From positions 186,001 to 250,000 of the forward strand of contig CAVPXL010000015.1 of the NCBI GenBank assembly GCA_963709765.1: 64,000 nucleotides of DNA, in the 5' to 3' direction. Under the pieces are notes generated by a model. That model ran no database searches, was not told the origin of the DNA, and saw nothing but the letters and a program-made list of their open reading frames with translations. Made by a program: the position numbers and the translations under genes. Source of the DNA: Roseitranquillus sp963709765 (lineage in GTDB: Bacteria; Pseudomonadota; Alphaproteobacteria; Rhodobacterales; Rhodobacteraceae). Positions 38,623 through 47,671 of this stretch are shown piece by piece. How positions within the stretch are numbered: position 1 is the stretch's first letter; the number at the start of each line of letters is the position of its first letter.

Positions 38623-39948
38623 ATGCAGGTCACCGAGACCCTGAACGAAGGCCTCAAGCGCGGGTATCGGATTACCGTTCCCGGCGAAGTGCTGAACGCC
38701 AAGGTGGACGAGAAGCTCGCCGAGGCGCGGCCCGATGTCCAGATGAAGGGCTTCCGCAAAGGCAAGGTTCCGCTCGCGCTGCTGAAAAAGCAGTTCGGCC
38801 CGCGCCTGATGGGCGAGGCGATGCAGGAAGCCGTCGACGGCGCCATGTCGGAACATTTCGAAAAGACCGGCGATCGCCCGGCTCAGCAGCCGGACGTCAA
38901 GATGACGAACGAAGATTGGAAAGAAGGCGACGATATCGAGGTCGACCTCCAGTACGAGGCGCTACCCGAGATCCCGGATTTCGACGCCAAGGACATTCAT
39001 CTGACCAAGCTGGTCGTCAGGGCTGACGATGCGGCGGTAGACGAGGCTCTGAACAATCTTGCCGACAATGCCAAGAGCTTCGACGACAAGGACGGTGCCG
39101 CCGAAGACGGTGACCAGGTAGTTATCGATTTTGTCGGCAAGGTGGAGGACGAACCGTTCGAAGGCGGAGCGGCGGACGATTATCCGCTTGTTCTCGGTTC
39201 GGGCAGCTTTATCCCCGGCTTCGAGGAGCAATTGTCCGGCGTGAAGGCCGGAGACGAGAAGACGGTTACCGTCAGTTTCCCCGACAGCTATCAAGCCGAG
39301 CACCTGGCAGGCAAGGAAGCGACGTTCGACTGTACGGTCAAGGCCGTGAAAGCACCGCAAGCGGCGACGTTGGACGACGAACTGGCAAAGCGCTACGGCG
39401 CCGACGACCTGGATGCCTTGAAGGGCCAGATCAGGGAGAGGCTCGAGGCAGAATATTCCGGCGCGGCACGCTCGGTCATGAAGCGTCGGCTTCTTGACCA
39501 GCTCGACGAGAAGGTCACCTTTGATCTTCCTCCGAGCCTGGTGGAGGCTGAGGCCAGTCAGATCGCCCACCAGCTCTGGCATGAAGAGCACCCCGAGGTT
39601 CACGGCCACGATCATGGCGAGGTGGAGGTGACCGATGAGCATCGCAAGCTCGCCGAACGGCGTGTTCGCCTGGGGCTGCTGCTCGCCGAGCTTGGCCGCA
39701 AAAACGAAATTCAGGTGACGGATGCCGAGTTGACGCAGGCTGTGATGAACCAGGCCCGTCAGTATCCCGGTCAGGAGCGGCAGTTCTTCGAGGCGGTGCA
39801 GCAGAACGCGCAACTTCGTCAGCAATTGCAGGCACCGATCTTCGAAGACAAGGTTGTGGATTACATCTTCGAACTGGCCGACGTATCGGAGCGCGACGTG
39901 AGCAAGGACGAGCTGCAAAGCGAGGTCGAGGCGCTCGAAGACGAGTAA
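38623..39948 (+). CDS. tig: Trigger factor
   Basis: 441 residues. N-terminal ribosome-binding domain with the signature GFRKGKVPLALLKKQFG (about 43-60), a central FKBP-type PPIase domain (EDGDQVVIDFVGK to about 240) and an alpha-helical C-terminal chaperone domain with a His-rich loop (HPEVHGHDHGE). It binds nascent chains at the ribosome exit. ATG 38623 has GAGAAGGA upstream. Confidence 0.97.
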   Translation: MQVTETLNEGLKRGYRITVPGEVLNAKVDEKLAEARPDVQMKGFRKGKVPLALLKKQFGPRLMGEAMQEAVDGAMSEHFEKTGDRPAQQPDVKMTNEDWKEGDDIEVDLQYEALPEIPDFDAKDIHLTKLVVRADDAAVDEALNNLADNAKSFDDKDGAAEDGDQVVIDFVGKVEDEPFEGGAADDYPLVLGSGSFIPGFEEQLSGVKAGDEKTVTVSFPDSYQAEHLAGKEATFDCTVKAVKAPQAATLDDELAKRYGADDLDALKGQIRERLEAEYSGAARSVMKRRLLDQLDEKVTFDLPPSLVEAEASQIAHQLWHEEHPEVHGHDHGEVEVTDEHRKLAERRVRLGLLLAELGRKNEIQVTDAELTQAVMNQARQYPGQERQFFEAVQQNAQLRQQLQAPIFEDKVVDYIFELADVSERDVSKDELQSEVEALEDE

Positions 39949-39972
39949 CCGCGCCGCATCGACAATAGCTGA

Positions 39973-40003
39973 ATGCCGGCCTCTCGGGGCCGGCATTTTT
40001 TTT
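39973..40003 (+). terminator. Rho-independent terminator of tig
   Basis: 9-bp stem ATGCCGGCC (39973-39981) with GGCCGGCAT (39988-39996), six-base loop, then an uninterrupted run of T residues. Strong. Confidence 0.92.
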
Positions 40004-40248
40004 GCGGGCCGATATTGGCGCAACGCGGATGTTCGTTATGCCCCGAATTGCCGCCCTGCAGGCTTGCGGCGATTTTCCTGTTCGATGGTGCGTGAGGTCT
40101 ACGCCGGCATCTTCAGGACGGTTCGGGAACCTCGTCCGAAGGGGGCTGGCGTCTCGGTCTCGGCATCGGGCGTATGTCATGAAACTGCACGCGGAAAATC
40201 CGGTGAGGGACGGCCAGTCGCCCCCGGTTACGAGCTGAGCAATAGGAA
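40004..40248. other. Intergenic region between tig and rplI
   Basis: Gene-free stretch between two facing terminators; short open frames in both strands show no motif or ribosome site I would support. Confidence 0.6.
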
Positions 40249-40282
40249 AGAAAAAACCGCGCCCCTCGGGAAAGACGCGGTT
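40249..40282 (-). terminator. Rho-independent terminator of the rpsF-rpsR-rplI operon
   Basis: On the minus strand AACCGCG (from 40282) pairs with CGCGGTT (ending 40255) over a 14-base loop, followed by a run of T residues. It lies 43 bases after the rplI stop. Confidence 0.88.
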
Positions 40283-40325
40283 CTTGGCTTGGAGGCTCGG
40301 TGCGGAAGGGACGATCCGTGATGGA

Positions 40326-40980
40326 TCAGTTTCCGCCGTCCAGTTTTTCGTCCAACGTGGTCTTTTCCTGGACGGCCGGCTTGCCGGTCTGCTGCTCGTC
40401 GTAGGTCTCGAGTTCGTCCAGCTGTGACGCGCCGAGTTCGTCAAAGAGCTGCTCGACCTCGAGGTCGGCAGCCGCTTCTTCCTCGGCGGCCAGTTCGCGG
40501 ACCGATTTGCCTTGTGACTGCAGTTCGGCCTCTTCGGAACTGCGCGCGACATTGAGCGTGATCTCGACCTCGACCTCGGGGTGAAGCGTCACGGTCACAG
40601 GGTGCAGGCCGAGCTCCTTGATCGGGCGGGCCAGTGCAACCTGCCGGCGGTCGACGCTGAACCCGGCCTTGCTCGCCGCGTCGGCTGCGTCACGCGTGCT
40701 GACCGAGCCGTAGAGCGCACCGCCGTCTGAAGCGGACCGAATGATAACAAACTTCTGTCCGTCGAGCTTTCCGGCGAGGCTTTCTGCCTCTTTCTTCGAA
40801 CTCGAGGTTGCGAGCCTCGAGCTGAGCCCTGTCTGTCTCGAACCTGCCCAGGTTGGCCTCAGAGGCCCACAGCGCCTTGCCCTGTGGCAGAAGGTAGTTG
40901 CGGGCGTAGCCGTCCTTGACGGTGACAACTTCGCCCATCTGGCCAAGCTTGGCCACGCGTTCCATCAAAATGACTTGCAT
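40326..40980 (-). CDS. rplI: Ribosomal protein bL9, frame broken once
   Basis: MQVILMERVAKLGQMGEVV, then GYARNYLLPQGKALWA, is the classic L9 N-terminus. After ARNLE the frame is lost and resumes one base later as KKEAESLAGKLDG. Removing one T at about 40799-40800 gives 217 residues, with the long acidic C-terminal extension common in Rhodobacterales. As a core ribosomal protein in an otherwise intact operon, the break is most simply a sequence error. Confidence 0.94.
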
Positions 40981-40990
40981 CGCTCTATCC

Positions 40991-41218
40991 TCACTTCACC
41001 ACGTACGGCAGGAGCGCCAGGAACCGCGCACGCTTGATTGCGCGGGCGAGTTCACGCTGCTTTTTTGCCGAAACGGCGGTGATCCGGCTGGGAACGATCT
41101 TGCCACGCTCGGAGATGTAGCGCTGCAGGAGACGGGTGTCCTTGTAGTCGATCGTGGGAGCATTGTCGCCCGAGAACGGGCAGACTTTGCGGCGGCGGAA
41201 AAACGGTCTTGCTGCCAT
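40991..41218 (-). CDS. rpsR: Ribosomal protein bS18
   Basis: 75 residues, with RPFFRRRKVCPFSG at the start and DTRLLQRYISERGKIVPSRIT in the middle, characteristic of S18. It lies between rpsF (29-base gap) and rplI (10-base gap). Confidence 0.97.
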   Translation of the reverse strand: MAARPFFRRRKVCPFSGDNAPTIDYKDTRLLQRYISERGKIVPSRITAVSAKKQRELARAIKRARFLALLPYVVK

Positions 41219-41247
41219 GACTTACGGTCCTTTTCTGAAGCTTTGTC

Positions 41248-41601
41248 TCAGCGCCGACGATCGCCGCGGTCGCGTTCGTCGCGTTTCTGCATCTGGACCG
41301 ACGGGCCCTCGTCGTGGGAATCGACCTTGATCGTCAGAACGCGCATCACATCGTCATGGAGACGCATCAGGCGCTCCATCTCCTGCACGGCCGGCGCCGG
41401 GGCGTCGGTGCGAAGGAATGCGTAATGTCCCTTGCGGTTCTTGTTGATCTTGTAGGCCATCGTCTTGACGCCCCAGTACTCGCTCATGACGACGTTGCCG
41501 CCATTGTCCGCGAGAATTGTGGAGAAGTGTTCGACGAGACCCTCGGCCTGGCTGTTCGACAGATCCTGGCGCGAGATGAAGACATGCTCGTAGAGCGGCA
41601 T
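41248..41601 (-). CDS. rpsF: Ribosomal protein bS6
   Basis: 117 residues from ATG 41601 (MPLYEHVFISRQDLSN). The S6 core includes YWGVKTMAYKINKNRKGHYAFL, and the protein ends in a charged RDERDRGDRRR tail. It is the first gene of rpsF-rpsR-rplI. Confidence 0.97.
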   Translation of the reverse strand: MPLYEHVFISRQDLSNSQAEGLVEHFSTILADNGGNVVMSEYWGVKTMAYKINKNRKGHYAFLRTDAPAPAVQEMERLMRLHDDVMRVLTIKVDSHDEGPSVQMQKRDERDRGDRRR

Positions 41602-41705
41602 GCAGTACTCCAGTTGTTTTCGGGCGCACTTCACAGGACGGATGTGACCTTCCGCACCGTCCACGAGAGGTTGCGCCGGCTAAGGATACGCGGAAGGAAG
41701 GCGGC

Positions 41706-41733
41706 CTTATACACGGGATCGCTTGGCTTGCAA
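41706..41733 (-). promoter_or_regulatory. Sigma-70-type promoter for rpsF-rpsR-rplI
   Basis: On the minus strand TTGCAA (41733-41728), 16-base spacer, TATAAG (41711-41706), about 105 bases upstream of the rpsF start. It is near consensus and correctly oriented. Confidence 0.55.
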
Positions 41734-41770
41734 GGTCCGGATGAACCCTGGCTCCTTGTGTGACCCGGCG

Positions 41771-41799
41771 TTGCACGCATGGAACGGAGCCGCTATCCA
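41771..41799 (+). promoter_or_regulatory. Possible promoter of fabD
   Basis: TTGCAC, 17-base spacer, TATCCA, ending 25 bases before the fabD ATG. The leader would be very short. Weak. Confidence 0.3.
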
Positions 41800-41824
41800 C
41801 GCCGAAAACATGGAGGGACATCCC

Positions 41825-42763
41825 ATGAGCCGAGCATTCGTCTTCCCCGGGCAGGGGGCGCAAATGGTGGGAATGGGCAAGGCTCTGGCTGATACGCATC
41901 CCTCGGCCAAGGCGGTTTTCGATGAAGTGGACGAGGCTCTGGGGGAGAAGCTCTCGGCGCTGATCTGGGAGGGGTCGCAGGACGATCTGACCCTGACCGC
42001 CAATGCCCAACCTGCCCTGATGGCGACGTCGCTGGCCGTCGTGCGGGCGCTCGAGGCAGAAGGACTTCCGATCGAGGCCGTGGCCTACGTTGCGGGGCAC
42101 TCTCTTGGCGAGTACTCGGCACTGGCTGCAGCGCAAGCGCTCAGCATTGCCGATACGGCGCGGCTGTTGCGCATTCGCGGGAGAGCGATGCAGGAGGCGG
42201 TGCCCGTGGGAAAGGGCGCGATGGCGGCTCTGCTCGGTCTTGACTACGAGACGGCGAGCGAAGTGGTGCGGGATGCTGCCGGCGACGGGGTGTGCGCGGC
42301 TGCGAACGATAACGATCCGACGCAGGTTGTCATCTCGGGAGACAAGGCCGCGGTCGAGCGCGCAGTCGGGATCGCGAAGGAACGCGGGGCGAAGCGCGCT
42401 GTTTTGCTACCTGTCTCTGCGCCGTTTCACTGCGCCCTGATGGCCCCCGCGGCGGAACGGATGAAAGAGGCTCTGGACGGGGTTGCGATCGCGTCGCCGC
42501 GTATCCCGCTGGTGGCGAATATCCTGGCGGAGGCGGTCAATGATCCCGCCCGGATCCGGGAACTCCTCGTTTGCCAGGTTACCGGAGCAGTTCGCTGGCG
42601 CGAAAGCGTCGTATGGATGTCGGAGAATGGCGTCGACGAATATTGGGAGATCGGGGCGGGCAAGGCTCTGAGCGGCATGATCCGGCGCATCGACAAGAAC
42701 GCAGCTTCGCGCGCGGTCAGCTCTCCCGAAGATGTCGCCTCCGCCGTTCAAAGCTTGAAGTGA
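41825..42763 (+). CDS. fabD: Malonyl-CoA:ACP transacylase
   Basis: 312 residues. FVFPGQGAQMVGMGK at the N-terminus, nucleophile Ser in GHSLGEYSAL and the FHCALM His block. It loads malonate onto ACP for fatty-acid synthesis. ATG 41825 has GGAGGG upstream. fabG follows after 10 bases. Confidence 0.97.
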   Translation: MSRAFVFPGQGAQMVGMGKALADTHPSAKAVFDEVDEALGEKLSALIWEGSQDDLTLTANAQPALMATSLAVVRALEAEGLPIEAVAYVAGHSLGEYSALAAAQALSIADTARLLRIRGRAMQEAVPVGKGAMAALLGLDYETASEVVRDAAGDGVCAAANDNDPTQVVISGDKAAVERAVGIAKERGAKRAVLLPVSAPFHCALMAPAAERMKEALDGVAIASPRIPLVANILAEAVNDPARIRELLVCQVTGAVRWRESVVWMSENGVDEYWEIGAGKALSGMIRRIDKNAASRAVSSPEDVASAVQSLK

Positions 42764-42773
42764 GGATTGCAGC

Positions 42774-43511
42774 ATGTTCGATCTGAGAGGGAAATCAGCG
42801 CTTGTCACCGGTGCGTCGGGTGGTTTGGGCGCGGCCATCGCAACGGCCCTCCATGGCGCCGGGGCCAAGGTCGCGCTGTCCGGAACGCGGAGGGATCCGC
42901 TGGATGCGCTGGCCGCAGAGCTGGGCGAGGGGTCTTGCGTCCTGCCCTGCAACTTGTCGGACAAGGATGCGGTCGAGAGCCTGCCGAAGCAGGCAGCCGA
43001 GGCGATGGGAGCGGTCGACATCCTCGTGAACAACGCTGGCATCACACGCGACAACCTCTTGATGAGAATGTCCGAGAGTGAGTGGCAGGATGTTTTGGAC
43101 GTGAACCTCACCGCCTCAATGCGGCTGTGCAAGGGTGTCCTGCGGGGCATGATGAAGGCGCGATGGGGACGGATCGTCAACATCTCCTCGGTCGTCGGCG
43201 CGACGGGCAATCCGGGGCAGACGAACTATTCGGCTTCGAAAGCCGGTCTGGTCGGCATGTCGAAAAGCCTTGGCTACGAGGTGGCGAGCCGCGGAATTAC
43301 CGTCAATTGCGTCGCGCCAGGTTTCATCACGACAGCGATGACCGACAAGCTGACCGAGGATCAGAAGAGTGGTATTCTCTCGCAGGTTCCGACAGGCCGG
43401 ATGGGGGAGCCCGCCGAGATCGGCGCGGCCGTCTTGTATCTTGCCAGCCCGGAGGCCGGCTACGTCACGGGCACAGTGCTGCACGTCAACGGCGGGATGG
43501 CGATGATCTAG
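42774..43511 (+). CDS. fabG: 3-oxoacyl-ACP reductase
   Basis: 245 residues, classical SDR: TGASGGLGAAI for NADPH, LVNNAGITRDNLLMRM, and the catalytic Tyr/Lys in YSASKAGLVGMSKSL, with a preceding ISSVVG serine. The C-terminus YVTGTVLHVNGGMAMI is typical of FabG. It forms a unit with fabD. Confidence 0.97.
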   Translation: MFDLRGKSALVTGASGGLGAAIATALHGAGAKVALSGTRRDPLDALAAELGEGSCVLPCNLSDKDAVESLPKQAAEAMGAVDILVNNAGITRDNLLMRMSESEWQDVLDVNLTASMRLCKGVLRGMMKARWGRIVNISSVVGATGNPGQTNYSASKAGLVGMSKSLGYEVASRGITVNCVAPGFITTAMTDKLTEDQKSGILSQVPTGRMGEPAEIGAAVLYLASPEAGYVTGTVLHVNGGMAMI

Positions 43512-43535
43512 GCGCTTTGGCTCGGGTTTTGCCAT

Positions 43536-43563
43536 TTGCCAGTGCAAGTGGACGTGATATAGG
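43536..43563 (+). promoter_or_regulatory. Likely promoter of acpP
   Basis: TTGCCA (43536-43541), 16-base spacer, TATAGG (43558-43563), 126 bases upstream of the acpP ATG and downstream of the fabG stop. It would allow acpP to be expressed independently. Confidence 0.5.
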
Positions 43564-43688
43564 CCCGTTTATTGCTCTGCGGCGTGCGTCCACGCCCGGA
43601 AGCGCCTGAAGACAGGGCGATTGTAAACGCGGTCAGTCTGGCCGAAAACGAAATGGGCGAAGACCCTGAGGAACTGTGAGGACATACC

Positions 43689-43925
43689 ATGAGCGACATT
43701 GAAGATCGCGTGCGCAAGATCGTCGTCGAGCATCTGGGCGTGGAGGAAGAAAAGGTGACCGAGAATGCGTCGTTTATCGACGATCTCGGCGCGGACAGCC
43801 TCGACACCGTGGAGCTGGTCATGGCCTTCGAGGAAGAATTCGGGATCGAAATCCCCGACGACGCCGCCGAGACAATTCAGACCTTCGGCGACGCCGTCAA
43901 ATTCATCAAGGAAGCCAAGAAGTAA
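43689..43925 (+). CDS. acpP: Acyl carrier protein
   Basis: 78 residues, highly acidic. The 4'-phosphopantetheine serine is in DLGADSLDTVELVMAFEEEF. It carries growing acyl chains for FabD, FabG and FabF, all encoded nearby. Confidence 0.98.
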   Translation: MSDIEDRVRKIVVEHLGVEEEKVTENASFIDDLGADSLDTVELVMAFEEEFGIEIPDDAAETIQTFGDAVKFIKEAKK

Positions 43926-43951
43926 GGCTTTCATGCGGCCTGTTAGGAAGG

Positions 43952-43975
43952 CGGCGCCTCGGGCGCCGTTTTTTT
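43952..43975 (+). terminator. Rho-independent terminator of acpP
   Basis: 7-bp stem CGGCGCC (43952-43958) and GGCGCCG (43962-43968), three-base loop, followed by seven T residues. Confidence 0.92.
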
Positions 43976-43988
43976 ATGGGGACGCGGT

Positions 43989-44963
43989 TCAGGCAGCGAG
44001 CTGATCAGCCAATTCCGGTGCCAAGGTCTTCAGCTCGTCCTCCGTCAGTTCGCGCTCGAAGCGGATACCGGCAGAATAGTCCCGTCGCCACATGACCTCG
44101 GCTTCCAGGGCGACCTCGCCCAGGGTGATCTTGATTTCGTCGCCTCGGGAAAGCCAAGTGGGGGCCAGAAGTTGGACACCCTGACCGCTTATGTCGATCA
44201 CGAGGGCACGGCATTCCCCAGCTTCACTCTGGAGAAACGCCTGATATCGGCATCGCCGGCGCGTGTGTGTGCGCAGAAGCATCGGTCGATTGCGCAAGGT
44301 TCGACTTATGTACCACATCATGGCGGCGGCGGCGAAGAGCAGTAGACCACCGAGCCCCGCCACGACGGATGTCCGTGAAACATTGAGCCCTCTCAAGACC
44401 TCCCTGGGCACCCAGGCTTGCCTTTCACCGGCTTCAGGTAGCACTTTCTGCGTCTCTGGTGGATTGTTCGAAGGCCGTTTCTCGAACTGGTCGGGGACGG
44501 CGTCGTCAATCTCGAGAGCGGCCGATGTCGACGCGCAACCAGTGTTGACCAGCAGGCGCTGCACCAGATCGGAGCCGATACGCATACCGTGAGAAGTCAC
44601 AATCTGCTGAAGCGCGACCCGGTCGCCGGCCAGTGCTGCCGGTGTGATTGACGCGAGCTTGTCGGCATAGGCGAGCAGCGGCGTTTCGTACCCTGCGAGC
44701 TCGCCCCTGGCCACGGCCGCGCGGATGGCGGCGCTGTCGACCGGAGCGCGGGCACGCTCGTACGCGTGAATTGCCGCTCCGAATTCTGCCTCGTCCGTGC
44801 GGGAAAGCAGATTTTGGATCTGGACCGGCATGGCGCCCATGGAACGCAAGATGCTGCAACCGGCGGAGACGGGCAAGGCCGTCACGACCGTCAGCAGCAG
44901 AGCGACAGACGACGCCGACAAGTGTAGATGCAATTCGATACGCCATGAGGCGCACCCTCGCAC
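43989..44963 (-). CDS. PilZ-domain membrane protein
   Basis: About 310-324 residues. The N-terminal hydrophobic segment (ALLLTVVTALPVSAGCS) looks like a signal or lipoprotein signal. A helical region follows, then a second membrane span near 205-225 and a C-terminal PilZ domain with RRRCRYQAFL and VIDISGQGVQLL (the [RxxxR] and D-x-S-x-x-G motifs for cyclic-di-GMP). The start is unclear: GTG 44963 keeps the frame. ATG 44946 in the next frame gives a better opening (MAYRIASTLVGVV) and would need a +1 shift near 44905, the same error type seen elsewhere. Confidence 0.72.
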   Translation of the reverse strand: MRGCASWRIELHLHLSASSVALLLTVVTALPVSAGCSILRSMGAMPVQIQNLLSRTDEAEFGAAIHAYERARAPVDSAAIRAAVARGELAGYETPLLAYADKLASITPAALAGDRVALQQIVTSHGMRIGSDLVQRLLVNTGCASTSAALEIDDAVPDQFEKRPSNNPPETQKVLPEAGERQAWVPREVLRGLNVSRTSVVAGLGGLLLFAAAAMMWYISRTLRNRPMLLRTHTRRRCRYQAFLQSEAGECRALVIDISGQGVQLLAPTWLSRGDEIKITLGEVALEAEVMWRRDYSAGIRFERELTEDELKTLAPELADQLAA

Positions 44964-45076
44964 GGCGATGTTGACAAAATCTTGCCCATCGAGGTGCCCG
45001 GGAGAATTGCGTGCGATTGCGCGTCAGAACCCCCGCGTGTATCAGTGGCGCGCCAGTAAAACATGGAGATGACGCA

Positions 45077-46339
45077 ATGCGGCGAGTGGTCATTACGGGT
45101 CTGGGCATGGTCACACCGCTTGCATGCGGCGTTGAGGAGACATGGCGTAGGTTGATCGACGGCCGCTCGGGGGCCGGACCGATCACACGTTTCGATGCAA
45201 GCGGGCTGGCAACGACCTATGCCTGCGAGATCCCCCGTGGCGACGGGAGCGATGGCACATTCAATCCTGACGACTGGTTGCCTTCGAAGGAACAGCGCAA
45301 GATCGATGATTTCATCCTCTACGGCATCACGGCGGCCGAACAGGCGCTGAACGATGCCAATTGGACTCCTGACGATGAAGAAGAGCTTCTTCGCACCGGG
45401 GTGATGATCGGGTCCGGTATCGGCGGCCTGCAATCGATCTCAGAAACCGCGGTGCTGCTGAAGGAGCGGGGACCACGGCGAGTGTCTCCGTTCTTTGTTC
45501 CGGGATCACTCATCAATCTCATCTCCGGTCAGGTTTCGATCAGACACGGCTTCAAGGGGCCGAACCACGCGGTCGTCACGGCATGTTCGACTGGAGCTCA
45601 TGCAATCGGGGATGCGGCGCGACTCATCATGCTCGACGACGCAGACGTGATGGTTGCCGGCGGGGCCGAAGCGCCAATCTGCGAACTCGGGATCGCCGGT
45701 TTCAATGCATGCAAGGCCCTGTCGACGAAGCGCGGCAATGCACCGGAGACGGCGAGCCGACCGTACGACCGGGACCGGGACGGTTTCGTGATGGGCGAGG
45801 GCGCAGGGATCGTTGTTCTCGAAGAACTCGAGCACGCCCGCGCGCGGGGCGCCAAGATATATGCAGAGGTCGTCGGTTACGGGCTTTCCGGTGACGCCTA
45901 TCATATCACGGCCCCGTCCGAAAACGGGGAGGGCGGCGAACGGTCAATGCGCGCGGCACTCAAGCGTGCTGGGCTTCAACCGTCGGATGTTCACTACATC
46001 AATGCCCATGGTACCTCTACGATGGCGGACGTCATCGAACTCGCCGCCGTCGAGCGCCTTTTCGGGGATGCGGCTGCTGGCGTGACGATGTCATCGACCA
46101 AATCGGCCATCGGACATCTCCTGGGCGCCGCAGGAGCCGTGGAGGCGATTTTCTGCACGTTGGCGATACGGGACAACGTCGCGCCGCCGACGATAAATCT
46201 GGAAGACCCAGCGGTCGAGTCGACCCTAAGCCTCGCAGCGAACCGGAAGGAAGAGCGGCAGATTGATGTGGTGCTTTCAAATTCGTTCGGCTTCGGGGGG
46301 ACGAACGCTTCGCTGGTCATGAAGCGGTTTGACGCCTGA
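45077..46339 (+). CDS. fabF: 3-oxoacyl-ACP synthase II
   Basis: 420 residues. Catalytic Cys in TACSTGAHAIGDA and the two His residues in NAHGTSTM and in the SAIGHLLGAAG block; C-terminal SNSFGFGGTNAS loop. It elongates acyl-ACP. GGAGATGACGCA precedes ATG 45077. mltG starts inside its stop codon. Confidence 0.97.
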   Translation: MRRVVITGLGMVTPLACGVEETWRRLIDGRSGAGPITRFDASGLATTYACEIPRGDGSDGTFNPDDWLPSKEQRKIDDFILYGITAAEQALNDANWTPDDEEELLRTGVMIGSGIGGLQSISETAVLLKERGPRRVSPFFVPGSLINLISGQVSIRHGFKGPNHAVVTACSTGAHAIGDAARLIMLDDADVMVAGGAEAPICELGIAGFNACKALSTKRGNAPETASRPYDRDRDGFVMGEGAGIVVLEELEHARARGAKIYAEVVGYGLSGDAYHITAPSENGEGGERSMRAALKRAGLQPSDVHYINAHGTSTMADVIELAAVERLFGDAAAGVTMSSTKSAIGHLLGAAGAVEAIFCTLAIRDNVAPPTINLEDPAVESTLSLAANRKEERQIDVVLSNSFGFGGTNASLVMKRFDA

Positions 46340-47493
46340 TGTGGCGCAATATTGCCTCCAATGCGCTGTCGCTGCTGATCCTGGTTCTGCTGGTCGCGGC
46401 AGGTGTCTTGGCATGGGGACAAAGTCAGTACAACGCGCAGGGCCCGCTAGCCGAGGCGATCTGCCTGCGGGTCGAGTCGGGATCGACAATGCGCGCATTG
46501 TCGAATGAACTGCACGAGCGCGGTGCCGTCGACCATTCGTTTCTGGTGCGGCTTGGCGCCGATTACACCGGACGATCGACAGAACTGAAGGCCGGCAGTT
46601 TTCTTTTGCCTGCCGGAGCCTCGCCCGCCGAGATACTCGATATCGTGACCCGCGGGGGGCAGAGCACCTGCGGCACCGAAATCGTGTACCGGATTGGCAT
46701 TAATGCCATGGACGTCCGAATTCGTGAGCTGGATCCGTCCTCCAACAGGTTCGCAGTCTTGGCGGATTTCTCTCTTTCCGACGAAGCTCCGCCGCCCGAA
46801 TTTCAAGCCTCTCGCGATCGTCCCGACACACGGTATCGCATTTCCGTGGCCGAAGGCGCGACGAGCTGGCAGGTGGCAAGTGCCCTGGCCCGGATCGATA
46901 TCTTGGAAGGCGAGTTGACTGAAATTCCGCCAGAAGGAACGTTGGCCCCAGAGAGCTACGAGGTGCAGCAGGGGGCGACCCGTGGGGGGCTGATTCAACG
47001 CATGCAGGATTTGCAGGCAGAGCGGTTGAGCGCCGCTTGGGAAAATCGCGCCGCCGACTTGCCGGTCGCCAGTGCCGAAGAAGCTCTGATCCTCGCATCG
47101 ATCATCGAAAAGGAAACCGGTGTGCCTGAGGAGCGGGATCTTGTGGCCGCGGTTTTCGTGAATCGCCTGCGCCGGGGCATGCGGCTGCAGACGGATCCGA
47201 CCGTGATCTACGGCATCACGAGCGGCAAAGAGCCGCTAGGGAGAGGTCTCCGGCGCAGTGAGCTGGACGCTATCACCGAATACAACACGTACGTAATTCC
47301 GGGGCTTCCGCCAACGCCGATTGCGAACCCGGGGGCCGCGAGTATCGAGGCAGCGCTCGATCCCGCCAATTCCGATTACGTCTATTTTGTTGCCGATGGC
47401 ACCGGCGGACATGCGTTTGCGACGACGCTTCAACAGCACAACGAAAATGTTGCGCGATGGCGGAAAATCGAAACTGAACAAAACAATCAATAA
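46339..47493 (+). CDS. mltG: MltG, endolytic transglycosylase (terminase of glycan strands)
   Basis: 384 residues: an N-terminal transmembrane helix (about 7-27), a LysM-like module, then the YceG/MltG catalytic domain with Glu in LILASIIEKETGVPEE and LQTDPTVIYGI followed by YNTYVIPGLPPTPIANPG. It cuts nascent peptidoglycan strands. It overlaps fabF by one base. The GTA cluster starts 178 bases after its stop. Confidence 0.95.
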   Translation: MWRNIASNALSLLILVLLVAAGVLAWGQSQYNAQGPLAEAICLRVESGSTMRALSNELHERGAVDHSFLVRLGADYTGRSTELKAGSFLLPAGASPAEILDIVTRGGQSTCGTEIVYRIGINAMDVRIRELDPSSNRFAVLADFSLSDEAPPPEFQASRDRPDTRYRISVAEGATSWQVASALARIDILEGELTEIPPEGTLAPESYEVQQGATRGGLIQRMQDLQAERLSAAWENRAADLPVASAEEALILASIIEKETGVPEERDLVAAVFVNRLRRGMRLQTDPTVIYGITSGKEPLGRGLRRSELDAITEYNTYVIPGLPPTPIANPGAASIEAALDPANSDYVYFVADGTGGHAFATTLQQHNENVARWRKIETEQNNQ

Positions 47494-47542
47494 TTCGTAA
47501 ACGCGACGTTCGTGAGGCTTTGCGCGTTTCGGCGCAAGTCGC

Positions 47543-47571
47543 TTGACTGAACGAACGCCCGAAAGTATAAA
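47543..47571 (+). promoter_or_regulatory. Near-consensus sigma-70 promoter upstream of the GTA operon
   Basis: TTGACT (47543-47548), exactly 17 bases, TATAAA (47566-47571), 50 bases after the mltG stop. Transcription would start near 47578, giving a leader of about 95 bases before ATG 47672. It is the best promoter match I saw in the window. Confidence 0.6.
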
Positions 47572-47599
47572 TTTAGCCAAGCTACGATGAATCCTTACG

Positions 47600-47634
47600 G
47601 CGGCCAGGGCAATGCCCTCGGCCGCTTTTCTGTT
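47600..47634 (+). terminator. Intrinsic terminator between the GTA promoter and orfg1
   Basis: Long hairpin: GCGGCC then AGGGC (47600-47610), loop AAT, then GCCCT, one bulged C and GGCCGC (to 47625): 11 base pairs with one bulge. TTTTCTGTTTCT follows. It would stop mltG read-through, and it would also meet any transcript started at 47578. Confidence 0.8.
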
Positions 47635-47671
47635 TCTGGCTCGGGGTTATATGGGGGACGGGCTTTATAAC

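Noticed and set aside
44971..44976. Perfect TTGACA upstream of fabF
   Set aside because: No acceptable -10 element at 15-19 bases.
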